Origin: Nemophila menziesii
Lineage: Eukaryota; Streptophyta; Magnoliopsida; Boraginales; Hydrophyllaceae
Assembly: GCA_029959085.1 (NCBI GenBank)
Contig: JARWIR010000024.1
Location: forward strand, 18,464,296-18,528,295
Direction of reading: 5' to 3'
Length of the DNA: 64,000 nt
Shown here: one piece after another, positions 46,140-55,901 of the stretch
How positions within the stretch are numbered: position 1 is the first letter of the stretch
How the letters are laid out: each line of letters begins with the position of its first letter
Program-made: the position numbers and the translations under genes
The notes under the pieces: model-generated
The model's database searches: none
The model's input: the letters and a program-made list of their open reading frames with translations, nothing else
Told to the model about the DNA's origin: nothing

Positions 46140-47911
46140 TGGTGGGTCCTAGGGTGTTATAAAATTAAGTGCAAAAATAAAGGAACCACTTAACCGCAAG
46201 TGTACGGTTGTCCCAAGTAATATATGTTAATCAAGTTCGTTCTCAGGGACGGATTAGGTTCAACCCAAATATTAATCAAATAGTAAGAATAATTGCTAAA
46301 CTGGAAAATAAAAGATAAGAATTTTTGTTTGGTTTTTGTAAATTAAAATTGCAACTAAAATAAAGACTAAAAATAAATAAACAGAAAGGAAATAAAGCAA
46401 ATAAAAGACTAACTTCAGATGAGAGAGATACTTGAGTCTCGCAAGGAATCCACTTAATTAATATAATCTATGCTATGTTTAAGGGTAGAATTGGAATTAT
46501 AATATTAGTCGGGACTCTAATATCTCCTAGCCCCCTGTCGGGTGGACCTAGGAGCTATACTAAAGTATCATAAACACCTGTATGGTCGAATATGCCTCTT
46601 CGGATGATATGATTTTACCTCTTTGGCTATGTAACTAGTTAAGTCTGTCGGTCAATAACGAACATTACACGGGTATTACCTAGATCTGTATTCAAACCCC
46701 CCTGTCGGATGATCACTTCGCCACTAAAGTGAATAGCCCAAATACTAACAGCTAATTCTAGTTGTTCCTAAAAGAATTAGTAATGAAAACAAAGTAATAT
46801 CCAATATATAAAACTCAATCCTATTTAAATCTAAACAATCCCAGATTCAAAACATAGATTCATTAATTAAGGTTCATCCCTTTAATGCGATTCTCAAGTA
46901 TAAAGAAATTTAGCTCATGATGAAATTAAAGACTAACATAAAAGAAAAGGAATTCATATTCAAAATACAAAAAAGAAATAAATAACCTAAAGGGTTGAAT
47001 GACTATTGTTGGAAGAACAGAATTCCTCCAGCTTCTAGCTTCTTCTCTCCTTCGTGCTCTGACTTGAAAACCGTAAGCCTCTTGTTTAATTCTCTGAAGT
47101 GTGTGAAAGTAGGAGGTTAAGGGGTGTATTTATAGGTGTTGGAGGACCCTAGGTCGAATTTGCTTGGAGTGGAAGACAAGTTAAAGACTCTTAAATTCGT
47201 AGCCCTAAATTCTAGGAATGGTAAGATTTTGCTGCTGATTTGATTTGGTCATATCTTTTTCAATACTTATCCGTTTGAGAAGTTCCAATATATGAAACTG
47301 CTTGTCTTGGAAAGAGCTTTCTATTGGTGCAGACCAATCGTCCAGATTCCTAGCCAATCGTGAGTTATGAATTAATCTTTAAAACGTGGCTGGAATTTCA
47401 AATTCACAAGGCAGCTTTATCTTTTCCTTCTTTGAATATATCTTTCCTAAATCTTCTTATTTCCATGTAAATATTCTTTCCTTTAATCTTTTATCTTGAC
47501 TTGGTCTCTAAGTATTACCATATATCTTTTAAAGTTTCGCATTAAATAAATAATTAATCCGCATATGCTTAAAAAGAATAAATCAATAATTCAAGAAAAC
47601 GAAATAGGAAAGTGTACTCTAAAAATAGAAACTCGAGTAAAAATCATTTCCTAACACTCTAAAATACACTAAGACTTTAATCTCACTTTTTCCTCCTTGG
47701 ATTGGTCTTTCATGAAATTCAAGAACCTATTAACTTTGCATTAAAAAAAATCAAATTTAAGCACAAAAGCTCAGATTCTGCAAATAGTTAATTTCCAAGG
47801 GAGAAAGTGCAATATGATCAATTAAGCCTAAAAGTCTATCAAATAAGTCATTTATTCACCTAAAAGGATGTCTCCAAGGGGCTAATAATTAGAACAAATA
47901 GGGAGATATCA
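46140..47911. mobile_element. LTR-like non-coding element, copy 2 (1772 bp), 5-bp target duplication
   Basis: Starts TGGTGGGTCCTAGGGTGTTA, ends GGGAGATATCA (TG...CA). Target duplication CCACG at 46135-46139 and 47912-47916. It interrupts LINE ORF1 between DEFIFV and KVISTRTF. No ORF over 60 codons of interest. Homologous along its length to 20312-21840. TG...CA plus 5 bp is the signature of LTR-retrotransposon integration, so a solo LTR or a non-autonomous LTR element. Confidence 0.75.
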
Positions 47912-47916
47912 CCACG

Positions 47917-48362
47917 AAAATAAATTCGTCTGATCTGGTTCTGACCGCTGTTGTTTTAGTAGTTGAAGAAAGGACCACAAACTTTTTTAGTGTTTCATTT
48001 TTTGCCTTAACGAGTGGAAGATCATGGCTGTTAGGGTTAGCCATTGTAGTAGAAAGTGTGTAATGATTTTTGAGATTAGTTATGTGAAAAGGTATGATAA
48101 AGTTGTAAGGGAATGTGCAGGTTTGATACTCGTTAATATAGGGAAGAAAGGATAATACTTTGTACACTTGAATAATGAATCGAGTTTGATCATCGTCCAT
48201 TTGTCCATTTTTAACCGATCTCAAGTTATTAGAATAATCTTTTTGCAAAGATAGCAGCCTATAATAGGCACACTTGATAATAAGAAATTGTTTTCCTTCG
48301 TCGAGACTCGAGTAAGTTGAATAAAAAATTGATAAACCTTTGGGGTTCTTCACAACAGACAA
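47917..48362 (-). pseudogene. LINE copy 2 ORF1, N-terminus and leader
   Basis: The likely initiator is MANPNSHDLPLVKAKNE near 48043, by comparison with copy 1; the open frame upstream to 48362 is leader. It ends at DEFIFV where the LTR-like element enters. Confidence 0.6.
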
Positions 48363-48540
48363 AATCCGATAGCTTTGCAGAGGATCCTTTTGTCTTGGAA
48401 AAATAAACTGCCCAATGAAGAATGGAAAGTTGCAGTTTGTTTGTACGCAAGTGTGATATGTATTAGAGTTTTTTTTATTTCTGACTTTTAAAAAAAAAAT
48501 TGCACGATAAACTTTTAAAAAAATTACAAAACTAACGCAT

Positions 48541-48665
48541 AGGCGCTCTCCCGAGGAGCGCCTCTTCCTTAAGTTTTTTAATGACTGATTAGAAAGGCGC
48601 TTCCCGAAGGAGCGCCTCCCCTAAAAATTTACACGGGTTATGAGGCGCTCCCCGGGAGAGCGCCT
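48541..48665. repeat. Palindrome triad, left end of MULE
   Basis: Three ~23-bp hairpin-forming palindromes at 48541-48563, 48595-48617 and 48643-48665, each AGGCGCT(C/T)...(G/A)AGCGCCT with a 1-3 base centre. They are separated by AT-rich DNA. Confidence 0.9.
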
Positions 48666-48697
48666 CTCTATCAGTATATGTACCCAACCCGGAAATT

Positions 48698-48732
48698 AAA
48701 CCCTAACCCCTCTTCTCTAAACCCTAACCCCT
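48698..48732 (+). promoter_or_regulatory. Two telo-box motifs upstream of MURA
   Basis: AAACCCTAACCCCTCT occurs at 48698 and again at 48719. AAACCCTAA is the plant telo-box, found near transcription starts of many growth-related genes. Position fits the MURA promoter or 5' UTR; activity is inferred. Confidence 0.5.
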
Positions 48733-49085
48733 CTATTCCACCATTTTCTTTCCTTTTTTTTCTCCAAAAATCTCAAAAATAAAACCAAATAATCAACCAA
48801 CTCACTACATTAACCTTAATCTTCTAATAAGGTAATAATTTTATCTATTACAACTATTAGTTATTTCAATTCTACTATAAGTTTAATTTTTTTTAATTTC
48901 TTTTTTGTTTAAATGTGATATAATTAGTTGCTTGTTTATCAACTGTTGTATATCTAATGCATGTTGGTATAACTAATAAATGTGAGCATTTTGTTATTGA
49001 AGCTTAAATTGTTTGGAATAATAATTTTTTTTTATAAAATTATGGTTACTTATTGAAGTAAATTTTATATTTTAGGTTGGATAAT

Positions 49086-51488
49086 ATGGAATTTAATTGG
49101 TTATATCATTATGGTGGAAGATTTTCGAATGGTAGTAACGGTGCGGGAGATTATATCGGTGGAGAAAGTGGTATGTTTACGACGAAAGAAAATACAACTC
49201 TTCGGGAACTTAAACATAAGATATGCGCAAATTGTAATTGGATTGAAAGAGAGGTTAGTTTTAATATACTTTGGCGTTGTCTTATTTCCTCGAATCCTCC
49301 ACGTTATCATGTTTTAGTTGTAAAAGATGATATGCTTAATTCCATGATTAATGGTGTAAAGAACGGGCACTACTATTGTGTTGAGGTTTATGTCGATGGT
49401 AAAGAGAAAACAAAAGTTCCGGATGCTTATCGTCGCGAAAAGGGTAAACAACGTGCGACTGATTCAACCTTTGCATCTACCGCTCATTTGACTATGCGTG
49501 ATACGGTTCGTGATAGTGGTAGTGACAGTGACGATGACAGTGAGAATGAGAGATATAGTGATCGTGATAGTGATTCTTTTCTAGACGATGAAGAAGAAGA
49601 AGGCTCATGTCATAGTGCTACTAGCTCGGACGATGATAATTTAAATGGAGATTTTGGTATGCGACATTTTGGAGATATTGATACGGATTTTATGGCAAAA
49701 TCCACCAATTGGTCAACAAGTCAACCAAAATCATTTGGGGTAGAAAAGGAGCTTATGTTAAATGCGTTGTATGCAACGAAAGAGGAGCTTTTGATGTGGA
49801 TATGTGGCATATTAAGAAGGGTAAAGAATATAAGACTGATCGGACCACAAGTACATTGGTGACACGTAAATGTGCATATGCTAAAGATGGGTGTAAGTGG
49901 CACCTTCGTGGGGCATTCATTTCAAGTAGTAAAATGTGGGAGATTAGAAAGTTAGGGATACATACTTGTCTAGTCGAAATTCTTATAAAAAATCACCGTC
50001 AACTCACTTCCACCTACGTGTCAAGACGTGCATAAACTATGGTGTTTAGTGACATAGACACCAAAACTGCATCGATTCAATCGTTGATACATTCTGAAAC
50101 TGGACACCATATTTTGTATGGGAAGGCGTGGCGTGCTAAGCAGAAAATTCTTGAAGAATTATTTGGAACCCATGAGGGGGCTTTTACCGCATTACCGAGA
50201 CTTTTTGGTGCGTTGGTTAACAAAAACCCGGGTACCATTGTCGAGTTTGAGTACAAGAGAATAATCGACAACAAAGCAACTTTCAATATGGTATTTTGGG
50301 CATTTAGGGCTTCCATAGTAGGGTTCCAATATGTGATGCCCGTTGTTAGTATTGACGCGACTCATTTATACGGTAAGTATGATGGAAGGTTACTTATTGC
50401 GGTTGCGTATGATGGGAACAATCAGTTGTTTCCGTTATGTTATGCCCTGGCCGATAGTGAATCCACACGTTCTTGGACTTTTTTTCTTGAACGTCTTAAG
50501 AGATATGTTACGATGCAACGTGAAGTATGTATACTCTCTAACCGACATCCAGGTATCTTGGCAGCAGATGCAGCTGTATATCCAGAGCCTATTGGAGCCC
50601 ATCGATGGTGCATTCGTCACTTGGCGAGTAATCTAAATACAAAGTTCAAAGACGCTCGTGCAAAAAAAATGCTAAAAAAATCGCATACAAGGCTAATAAG
50701 GGTGAGTTTGATTTTCATTATGAACAATTTTGTGCTATGAAAAAGGGTATATACAGAGAGTGGATCGGAAAAAACCCTTAGAAAAATGGGCCCTTGCTTA
50801 TGATGGAGGGTATCGGTATGGTAACATGACCACTAATTTATCGGAGATATACAATTCCGTGTTAAAAGGGGTAAGAGGGTTGCCTGTAACGTCCGTTGTG
50901 GAGTTAACATTTATGAGAACAGCTGAACATTTCGAGATATCAAGAACACGTAAGGAATTAGCTTCTAACAGTTTATGGCCACCAGAAGTGACGATCCATA
51001 TAAGTGCCACTGAACTAGAAGCTAAAAACTATGCTTGTTGTGTTTATGATAGAGCAGATGGTATATGGCACATTCAATATATACGTGGAAGGATGTCCCA
51101 AAATAATAGAGTAACTTTTATTGTAAATTTGGTGGAGCAAACATGTACGTGCGGGAAATGGGAAATGTTTCATCGTCCTTGTGAACACGTAATTTGTGTT
51201 ACACAATATGATGATAAACCGTATGTACCCTATGTGTCCCCGTATTTAACTCTCACAAATTACATGTTATCGTATGCGGGAAAGTTTAGACCACTAATGG
51301 ATAAGCTAGACTATCCGATATATGACGGAGTACAAGTTGTGGCGTGCAAAAAAAGAATTATTACAAGGAGTGGAAGGAGAAGATCATCACGCATACATAA
51401 CGAGATGGATGCTAGAGAAATCCGTGGTAAAAACCAATGTGGTAAATGTCATCAATATGGGCACAATCGTAAAACTTGTAAGCCGTGA
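49086..51488 (+). pseudogene. MURA (MuDR-type) transposase, inactive
   Basis: ATG at 49086 follows a likely 5'-UTR intron (donor GTAATA near 48833, acceptor TTTTAG near 49073). Domains: N-terminal PB1-like part (LRELKHKICANCNW), a Ser/Asp-rich acidic stretch, the MuDR DNA-binding region (VDMWHIKKGKEYKT, TRKCAYAKDGCKWHLRG), the MULE catalytic domain (VVSIDATHLYGKY with the first Asp; ALADSESTRSW; GAHRWCIRHLASN), the SWIM zinc finger (CTCGKWEMFHRPCEH) and a CCHC knuckle (CGKCHQYGHNRKTC). Lesions: frameshift near 49790, TAA at 50033-50035, and frameshifts in A tracts near 50675 and 50770. In addition, the second catalytic Asp (normally S-D-R-H) is Asn (AAC at 50540-50542, SNRHPG). Confidence 0.9.
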
Positions 51489-51717
51489 TTCAAAGGTGTA
51501 ATTTTATCTAACTTGTACGCACAATCGTAAACAATGGACGATTTTAATTAATTTGTAATGAATATCAAACTTAAATGATGTTTTTAATTTTTACCAAACT
51601 GTGTAATTAGTGTGTTATTTTATGTAGTGGAATGTTTTGTAAATACATAGTGGAATGTTTTATAAAAAATATTGGCTAAGCATGTTAAATATGCAGCAGG
51701 GAAGGAGTTTTGAGGTG

Positions 51718-51821
51718 AGGCGCTCCTTGGAGAAGCGCCTCCCCATGAGGCCCTCCTTGGAGAAGTGCCTCTCATCCTTAGGAGCTCTCGACAAAAAGAA
51801 GCGCTTCTTAGAGAAGCGCCT
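51718..51821. repeat. Palindrome triad between the convergent MULE genes
   Basis: Three palindromes of the same family at 51718-51740, 51748-51770 and about 51799-51821 (AGGCGCTCCTTGGAGAAGCG and variants). They lie about 230 bp after the MURA stop and 180 bp before the PMD stop. Confidence 0.9.
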
Positions 51822-52000
51822 CTCTAATTTTTTTTTTTGACAAATCAAATTAACAGATTGTATATTACTAAAAAAAATTTAGATTACTAGATTAAATAAA
51901 CTACTTTAGATTAAAAAAACATTGCATAGTACTAAAAACAATAAAAACTAATTCGATTACTAGCTAATACTGTTCGCATCCTAATATCGATTACAATCAT

Positions 52001-54037
52001 TCAATTTCTTCTTCTCCTTCTTCTTAGTTGACGACTAGATGTCTCAGGCTGGGTATCCTCTGGTGGAGTATACCCTGGTGACATATTAGATATATAAGTA
52101 TTCCGAATGTTCTCGCACAATTGAGATTGACCGGCATCTCCCATCATTTCCACCATATAATCTCTCCAACCATCGACTGTTGCATCATCACTAAATGCTA
52201 GCTCACACCCTCTAATCGTACCGTCAATCTATCAAAAAAATTTAAATAAGTAAAAGTAAAATAAATCAAAATGAATTATATGAAGCCTTAGATTTACCAT
52301 TTTTTGAAGTTCGCAACCACGAGGAATATATCCTTGTTCGACTTCGGTGGACTCGCTTTTCGGTTTTGGTCGACCGACTAATTTCCACGTATTACTATTA
52401 TACCACTCAAAGTAACCATCGCCGGTAGTAGGGGTGTTTGATACTTCAAGCTCGTTAATATCCAAGACATTTTGAAGACGATTTTCCCACAATTGAATAT
52501 AGGTGACTTGACGTACCTCCCAAGGCTCATGTGCCGCTCCTCTCCTATTTGTAGTCTCATGTGTAGCGTCGTCATTTTCCCTAATAGCCGGAGGTATATG
52601 TTGAACATATCCAAATTGTCTCAAAACCCTATCCGGCCGGTACCACTCAACTTTAGCAAACTGAATCAAAGGTACCACACTCAAATAAAGATCTATGCCC
52701 TCCATGCAAATTCCCGCCACATGAACTAGACGACTAGCATCATATGGTGTCCAATTAACCTACACCACAAGAAAACTACATTAAAATTTAAAACTAAATT
52801 GGTGAAATAGAACATAGTGAATACAGTTACCTGTCTCTGTTCCAATTGATCCAACTCATCCCGGAAGAATGGAAGAACATTTATAGATATACTTTTCCAA
52901 GACTTAGGCCCGCTCCAACTACAACCAATTCATAATTGTAAAACAAGTGATTTATAACAAAAAAAATATAATTTTACTTACCACGCAGATACGGGGGCAT
53001 TCACAAGCAACAACTGATCAACAGTTCTAACGGTGGGTCGCAAATGTAAATGCTCCCAACACCAAATCTGTTTCAAAATATCAATGATTAGGGCCTAAAA
53101 AATCGGCAACCAAAACAATAGTTAAAAAACAAATACCTGTAGGAGTGGAACACATCCCGATAAATATGTAGTGCTTACAGTTTCGGCACAAGGACACAAC
53201 GCACTATACAAATGCGCCAGAACAGCTGAACCCCAACTATACGTACTCGTAACATTAAAATTTCCTAGAAAACGGAGATATAGGGCAGACACCTCAGTCT
53301 TCTTTGCAGTTGGGAGGAGATAACCGCCAATGACAAACAAAATGTAACCCCTAGTAAACTGCCGCAATGTCTCGGGATCGGTATTTACAGGCGGCCGTAC
53401 TAAAGCAAAAAAAAACAATAAAAATAATAAAATATATGACAAAGATATTTAATATTTAAAGAAAACTTACCATCGCCAAAATTCTCCTTAAGCCACGACA
53501 ACGGCAAAACATTTTTTGTCCCACGCTGCACTGGAATTCCATCCACTATAGGTACAGGACTTCTGCCAAGTAGTCGCATACACTCCGTATGTAGGTCAAT
53601 AAAATCGTCATTACATATAACCGGTTCTCCATCAATGCGTAACCCTAGAATCATGGCAACATCCTGTAAAGTCACTGTCATCTCACCGACCGGCAAGTGA
53701 AATGTGTGGGTCTCTCGCCTCCATCTTTCTACCAAAGCGGTGCATAAGGCTCGATCAGTAACAACTTTGGGTATTTTTAGAATACACCCAAAACCGGCTT
53801 CTTCGAGAAATGGAAGGATTTGCGCATCGGGCTTCCATAAAGTCGCAAGGACAGTCCAAACTTCGTAATCGTTCTGTGTCATCTTAATTGTAAATTTCAA
53901 ACAAATAAAAGATTGAAAAAATTTAACGTTTAACTTACATCGCCTTTCCAAATTTTTTCGCTCCGGTGCCATCTTTGACGACCAAGGACCTCGGAGGAAA
54001 AAGCAACATCGTAGTCTATTTGGCTTAGTCCGGCCAT
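52001..54037 (-). CDS. Plant mobile domain (PMD/MAIN-like) protein, 545 aa, seven exons, intact
   Basis: Exons on the minus strand: 54037-53939, 53882-53471, 53399-53137, 53067-52982, 52918-52831, 52759-52298, 52228-52001. All introns are GT-AG, phases agree, total 1638 nt with TGA stop. The protein starts MAGLSQIDYDVAFSSEV. The PMD signature is clear in exon 2: PFLEEAGFGCILKIP, LCTALVERWRRETHTFHLP, GEMTVTLQDVAMILGL. Exons 3-6 continue the domain (RGYILFVIGGYLLP, SWGSAVLAHLYSALC, WSGPKSWKSIS, VEWYRPDRVLRQFGY). The C-terminus is basic (LRRRRRRN), a possible nuclear signal. PMD proteins such as Arabidopsis MAIN and MAIL1 act in the nucleus in genome stability and silencing, and PMD genes are known as transposon passengers. 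No stop or frameshift is visible, in contrast to its MURA neighbour. Confidence 0.85.
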
Positions 54038-54059
54038 TGATTCGTCCTATAACATAATT

Positions 54060-54360
54060 TAAAGGGTCAAAAGTTACAATAAAATTTTTAAGGGACCAAT
54101 AGTGCAATTTTCTAGAATAGAGATACCAAAATTCAAATATAAAAGGACTAATAATACAATTTTATAGAATTAAGGTACCTAGAGTGCAATTTCTAATATT
54201 TTAAAGGACCTCTATTGCAATATAAAATTAATTGTCATATAGCATCATATAATACTATTTAGGCAGGGACCTATAGTGCAATTTGATGAATTTCATAACC
54301 CTAAAGTGCAATTTCAAAATTAATAGCACCTATAATGCAATTTTTCAAACTATACACAAA
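54060..54360. repeat. Degenerate repeat in the PMD upstream region
   Basis: A motif like GGACCTATAGTGCAATTT recurs six to eight times, for example at about 54092, 54177, 54207, 54270, 54304 and 54330, every 30-60 bp. It lies directly upstream of the PMD start codon. Confidence 0.6.
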
Positions 54361-54467
54361 ATTCATATCTAGATATCAAGAACACCAAAATAACAACTAA
54401 TTATACACAATTTTACACCTAAAATCAATATATAACCAATTTTACACCTAAAATAATAAGCTTTAAT

Positions 54468-54489
54468 ATATATATATATATATATATAT
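54468..54489. repeat. TA microsatellite
   Basis: Eleven TA units in a row within the PMD upstream region. Confidence 0.9.
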
Positions 54490-54681
54490 GATTATATTAA
54501 ATAAAAATAGGATAGAAATTACCTAGAAGATGTGGGGATAATGAAAGGGTGGAGGCGGCCGCGGCGGCAGGTAGAAGGCGGCGGCAGCGGTGATGGAGGA
54601 GAGGGGAGCCGAGCTTCTCTTCTTTTTCTGTTTTGGTTAAATGTCGAAGACAGTAGGGTTGGGGAAATTTAGCAGAAAGAA

Positions 54682-54842
54682 AGGCGCTCCTCGGGGGAGC
54701 GCCTCAGTATCCATTTCCACGGTTTAAGTAAAGGCGCTCCTTCGGGGAGCGCCTATGTCTAATTATTTCTACTTAGTCACTAATTCTTGGCCGACTAAAT
54801 AATAAATTATTTAAATAGGAGAGACGCTCCTCGGGAGAGCGC
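54682..54842. repeat. Palindrome triad, right end of MULE
   Basis: Palindromes at 54682-54704, 54732-54754 and about 54822-54843 (AGGCGCTCCTCGGGGGAGCG and variants). These mirror the three at the left end. Confidence 0.9.
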
Positions 54843-54927
54843 TTGTGCGTTAGTATTGTAATTTTTTTTTTTTTAAAGTTTATCATGCAATTATTTTTTA
54901 AAAAAAAGTCAGAAATAAAAAAAACTC

Positions 54928-55097
54928 GATCTTTTAACTTGTGAATTTAGAAATACTTGAAGATTATGAAAGGCCAAGAAGAAAAACAATTAGCTCGAGT
55001 TCTCAATTGATCCAACTTTAGGCCCGTATTTAGGAGATAAAACTTAATTAAATAACCCAACTTTAGAGCCCCATCGGAAGCCCATAATAAAGAAACT
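54928..55097. other. Short spacer right of the MULE
   Basis: No gene or repeat identified. Confidence 0.3.
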
Positions 55098-55760
55098 CTA
55101 AGCCCCTTCGTTTGGGTTAAAATATGAATTACAGTCCATACCCTTTTGTTTAATTCCTGTAGAAAATATAACACAGACGAAGATAGAAGTTATAAGTGCA
55201 GAGTAGAAGAACTTATCTGCATCAGAAAAATGGAGGTTTGATTGTGAATAAAAAAGCTCTGCAAGCATCCAAAAGGTAATGTAATCGCAATAAGGTTGCC
55301 TTCTTTCCATTAACTTCTTAATTCTGAAAAACCTAATGTCCAAGATTCCAATTTCATCTAATTGTTTTATTAGAACCCAGAAAATGCAGTATATCGCCCT
55401 TCTATTATTAATTGAACAATCCGTTGTTATTATTCTAGAAATAAGAGTCATATTAGCTGAGATATGTGTACATCCTTTAAAGAAACCACCACACCAGAGA
55501 ACTGTTTCTTCATCGATTGACTTGCGAGGCTTAATTAGCTTAATTCCTTCACCAGTTGCAGTATTAGCTTTCGTATATCCCTTCCCACGTTGAAGGGCTA
55601 AAATGCAAAGTAGAGAAAACATCGAAACCCCGATCAATTGGTTGAAAACCTTGAAACACCGAGAAAAGCTCCATTGTGATAAGAGATATCCATAGTAGTT
55701 CAGGAGCCAAATTAGTAGTCGGAGGAGTTTTGTACAAAATCTAAATCCAAACTTTGCCAA
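55098..55760 (-). CDS. Hypothetical protein, 220 aa, possibly membrane-associated
   Basis: A 220-codon open frame, MAKFGFRFCTKLLRLLIWLL..., with an N-terminal amphipathic/basic then hydrophobic segment (about 10-30), a second hydrophobic segment near 45-56 (LIGVSMFSLLCILAL), a basic middle (KLIKPRKS) and a third near 190 (ALITSIFVCVIF). It is rich in Cys and Ile. It lies head-to-head with the TyrRS gene, 141 bp apart, which would fit a shared promoter region. I recognise no family, and an accidental open frame is quite possible. Confidence 0.35.
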   Translation of the reverse strand: MAKFGFRFCTKLLRLLIWLLNYYGYLLSQWSFSRCFKVFNQLIGVSMFSLLCILALQRGKGYTKANTATGEGIKLIKPRKSIDEETVLWCGGFFKGCTHISANMTLISRIITTDCSINNRRAIYCIFWVLIKQLDEIGILDIRFFRIKKLMERRQPYCDYITFWMLAELFYSQSNLHFSDADKFFYSALITSIFVCVIFSTGIKQKGMDCNSYFNPNEGA

Positions 55761-55901
55761 TACGGATTTCAGTTGTTTAATTTTTTTCTATTTTTTTTTA
55801 TGAGGATAATATCATTATACACATTAATTCTTTACAAAACGATCGATTGATTTAGGACATTAATCCTTTGTAAATTTTGTTTTTTTAAGGTTTTAGAGTA
55901 A

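Larger units (their letters stand above)
39842..48465 (-). mobile_element. LINE copy 2 (L1 type), heavily interrupted
   Basis: Minus-strand LINE of the same family as copy 1. Order from 5' to 3': ORF1 N-terminus (about 48043-47917), LTR-like insert (46140-47911), rest of ORF1 (46134-44465), ORF2 endonuclease and RT start (44240-42692), a 1452-bp insert (41240-42691) flanked by a 263-bp duplication, more RT (41239-40364), Stowaway MITE (39911-40361), and last RT residues (about 39908-39842). The 3' part of ORF2 and the tail are missing. The MULE at 48466 bounds its 5' side. Confidence 0.75.
48466..54927. mobile_element. MuDR-type MULE with terminal inverted repeats, carrying MURA relic and PMD gene
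   Basis: Termini: the left end starts GAGTTTTTTTTATTTCTGAC and the right end is its complement. The match continues through TTGCACGATAAACTTT / TTGCATGATAAACTTT, ATTACAAAACTAACGCA / ATTACAATACTAACGCA and GCGCTCTCCCGAGGAGCG, about 100 bp, then only the palindromes are shared. Flanking 9-mers TATGTATTA and GATCTTTTA match at 6 of 9 positions, so the target duplication is at best decayed. Contents: MURA transposase on plus, PMD gene on minus, converging on a central palindrome cluster. Confidence 0.85.

Noticed and set aside
50660..50740. Possible MURA intron at GTGAGT near 50701
   Set aside because: Coding similarity continues straight through this site in another frame, so a frameshift explains it better than an intron.
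48541..54843. Palindrome clusters as a CRISPR array
   Set aside because: Nuclear plant DNA, irregular spacing and no spacers of uniform length; they belong to a transposon.
48457..54936. 9-bp target duplication of the large MULE
   Set aside because: Flanking 9-mers match at only 6 of 9 positions, not enough to claim; reported as decayed at best.
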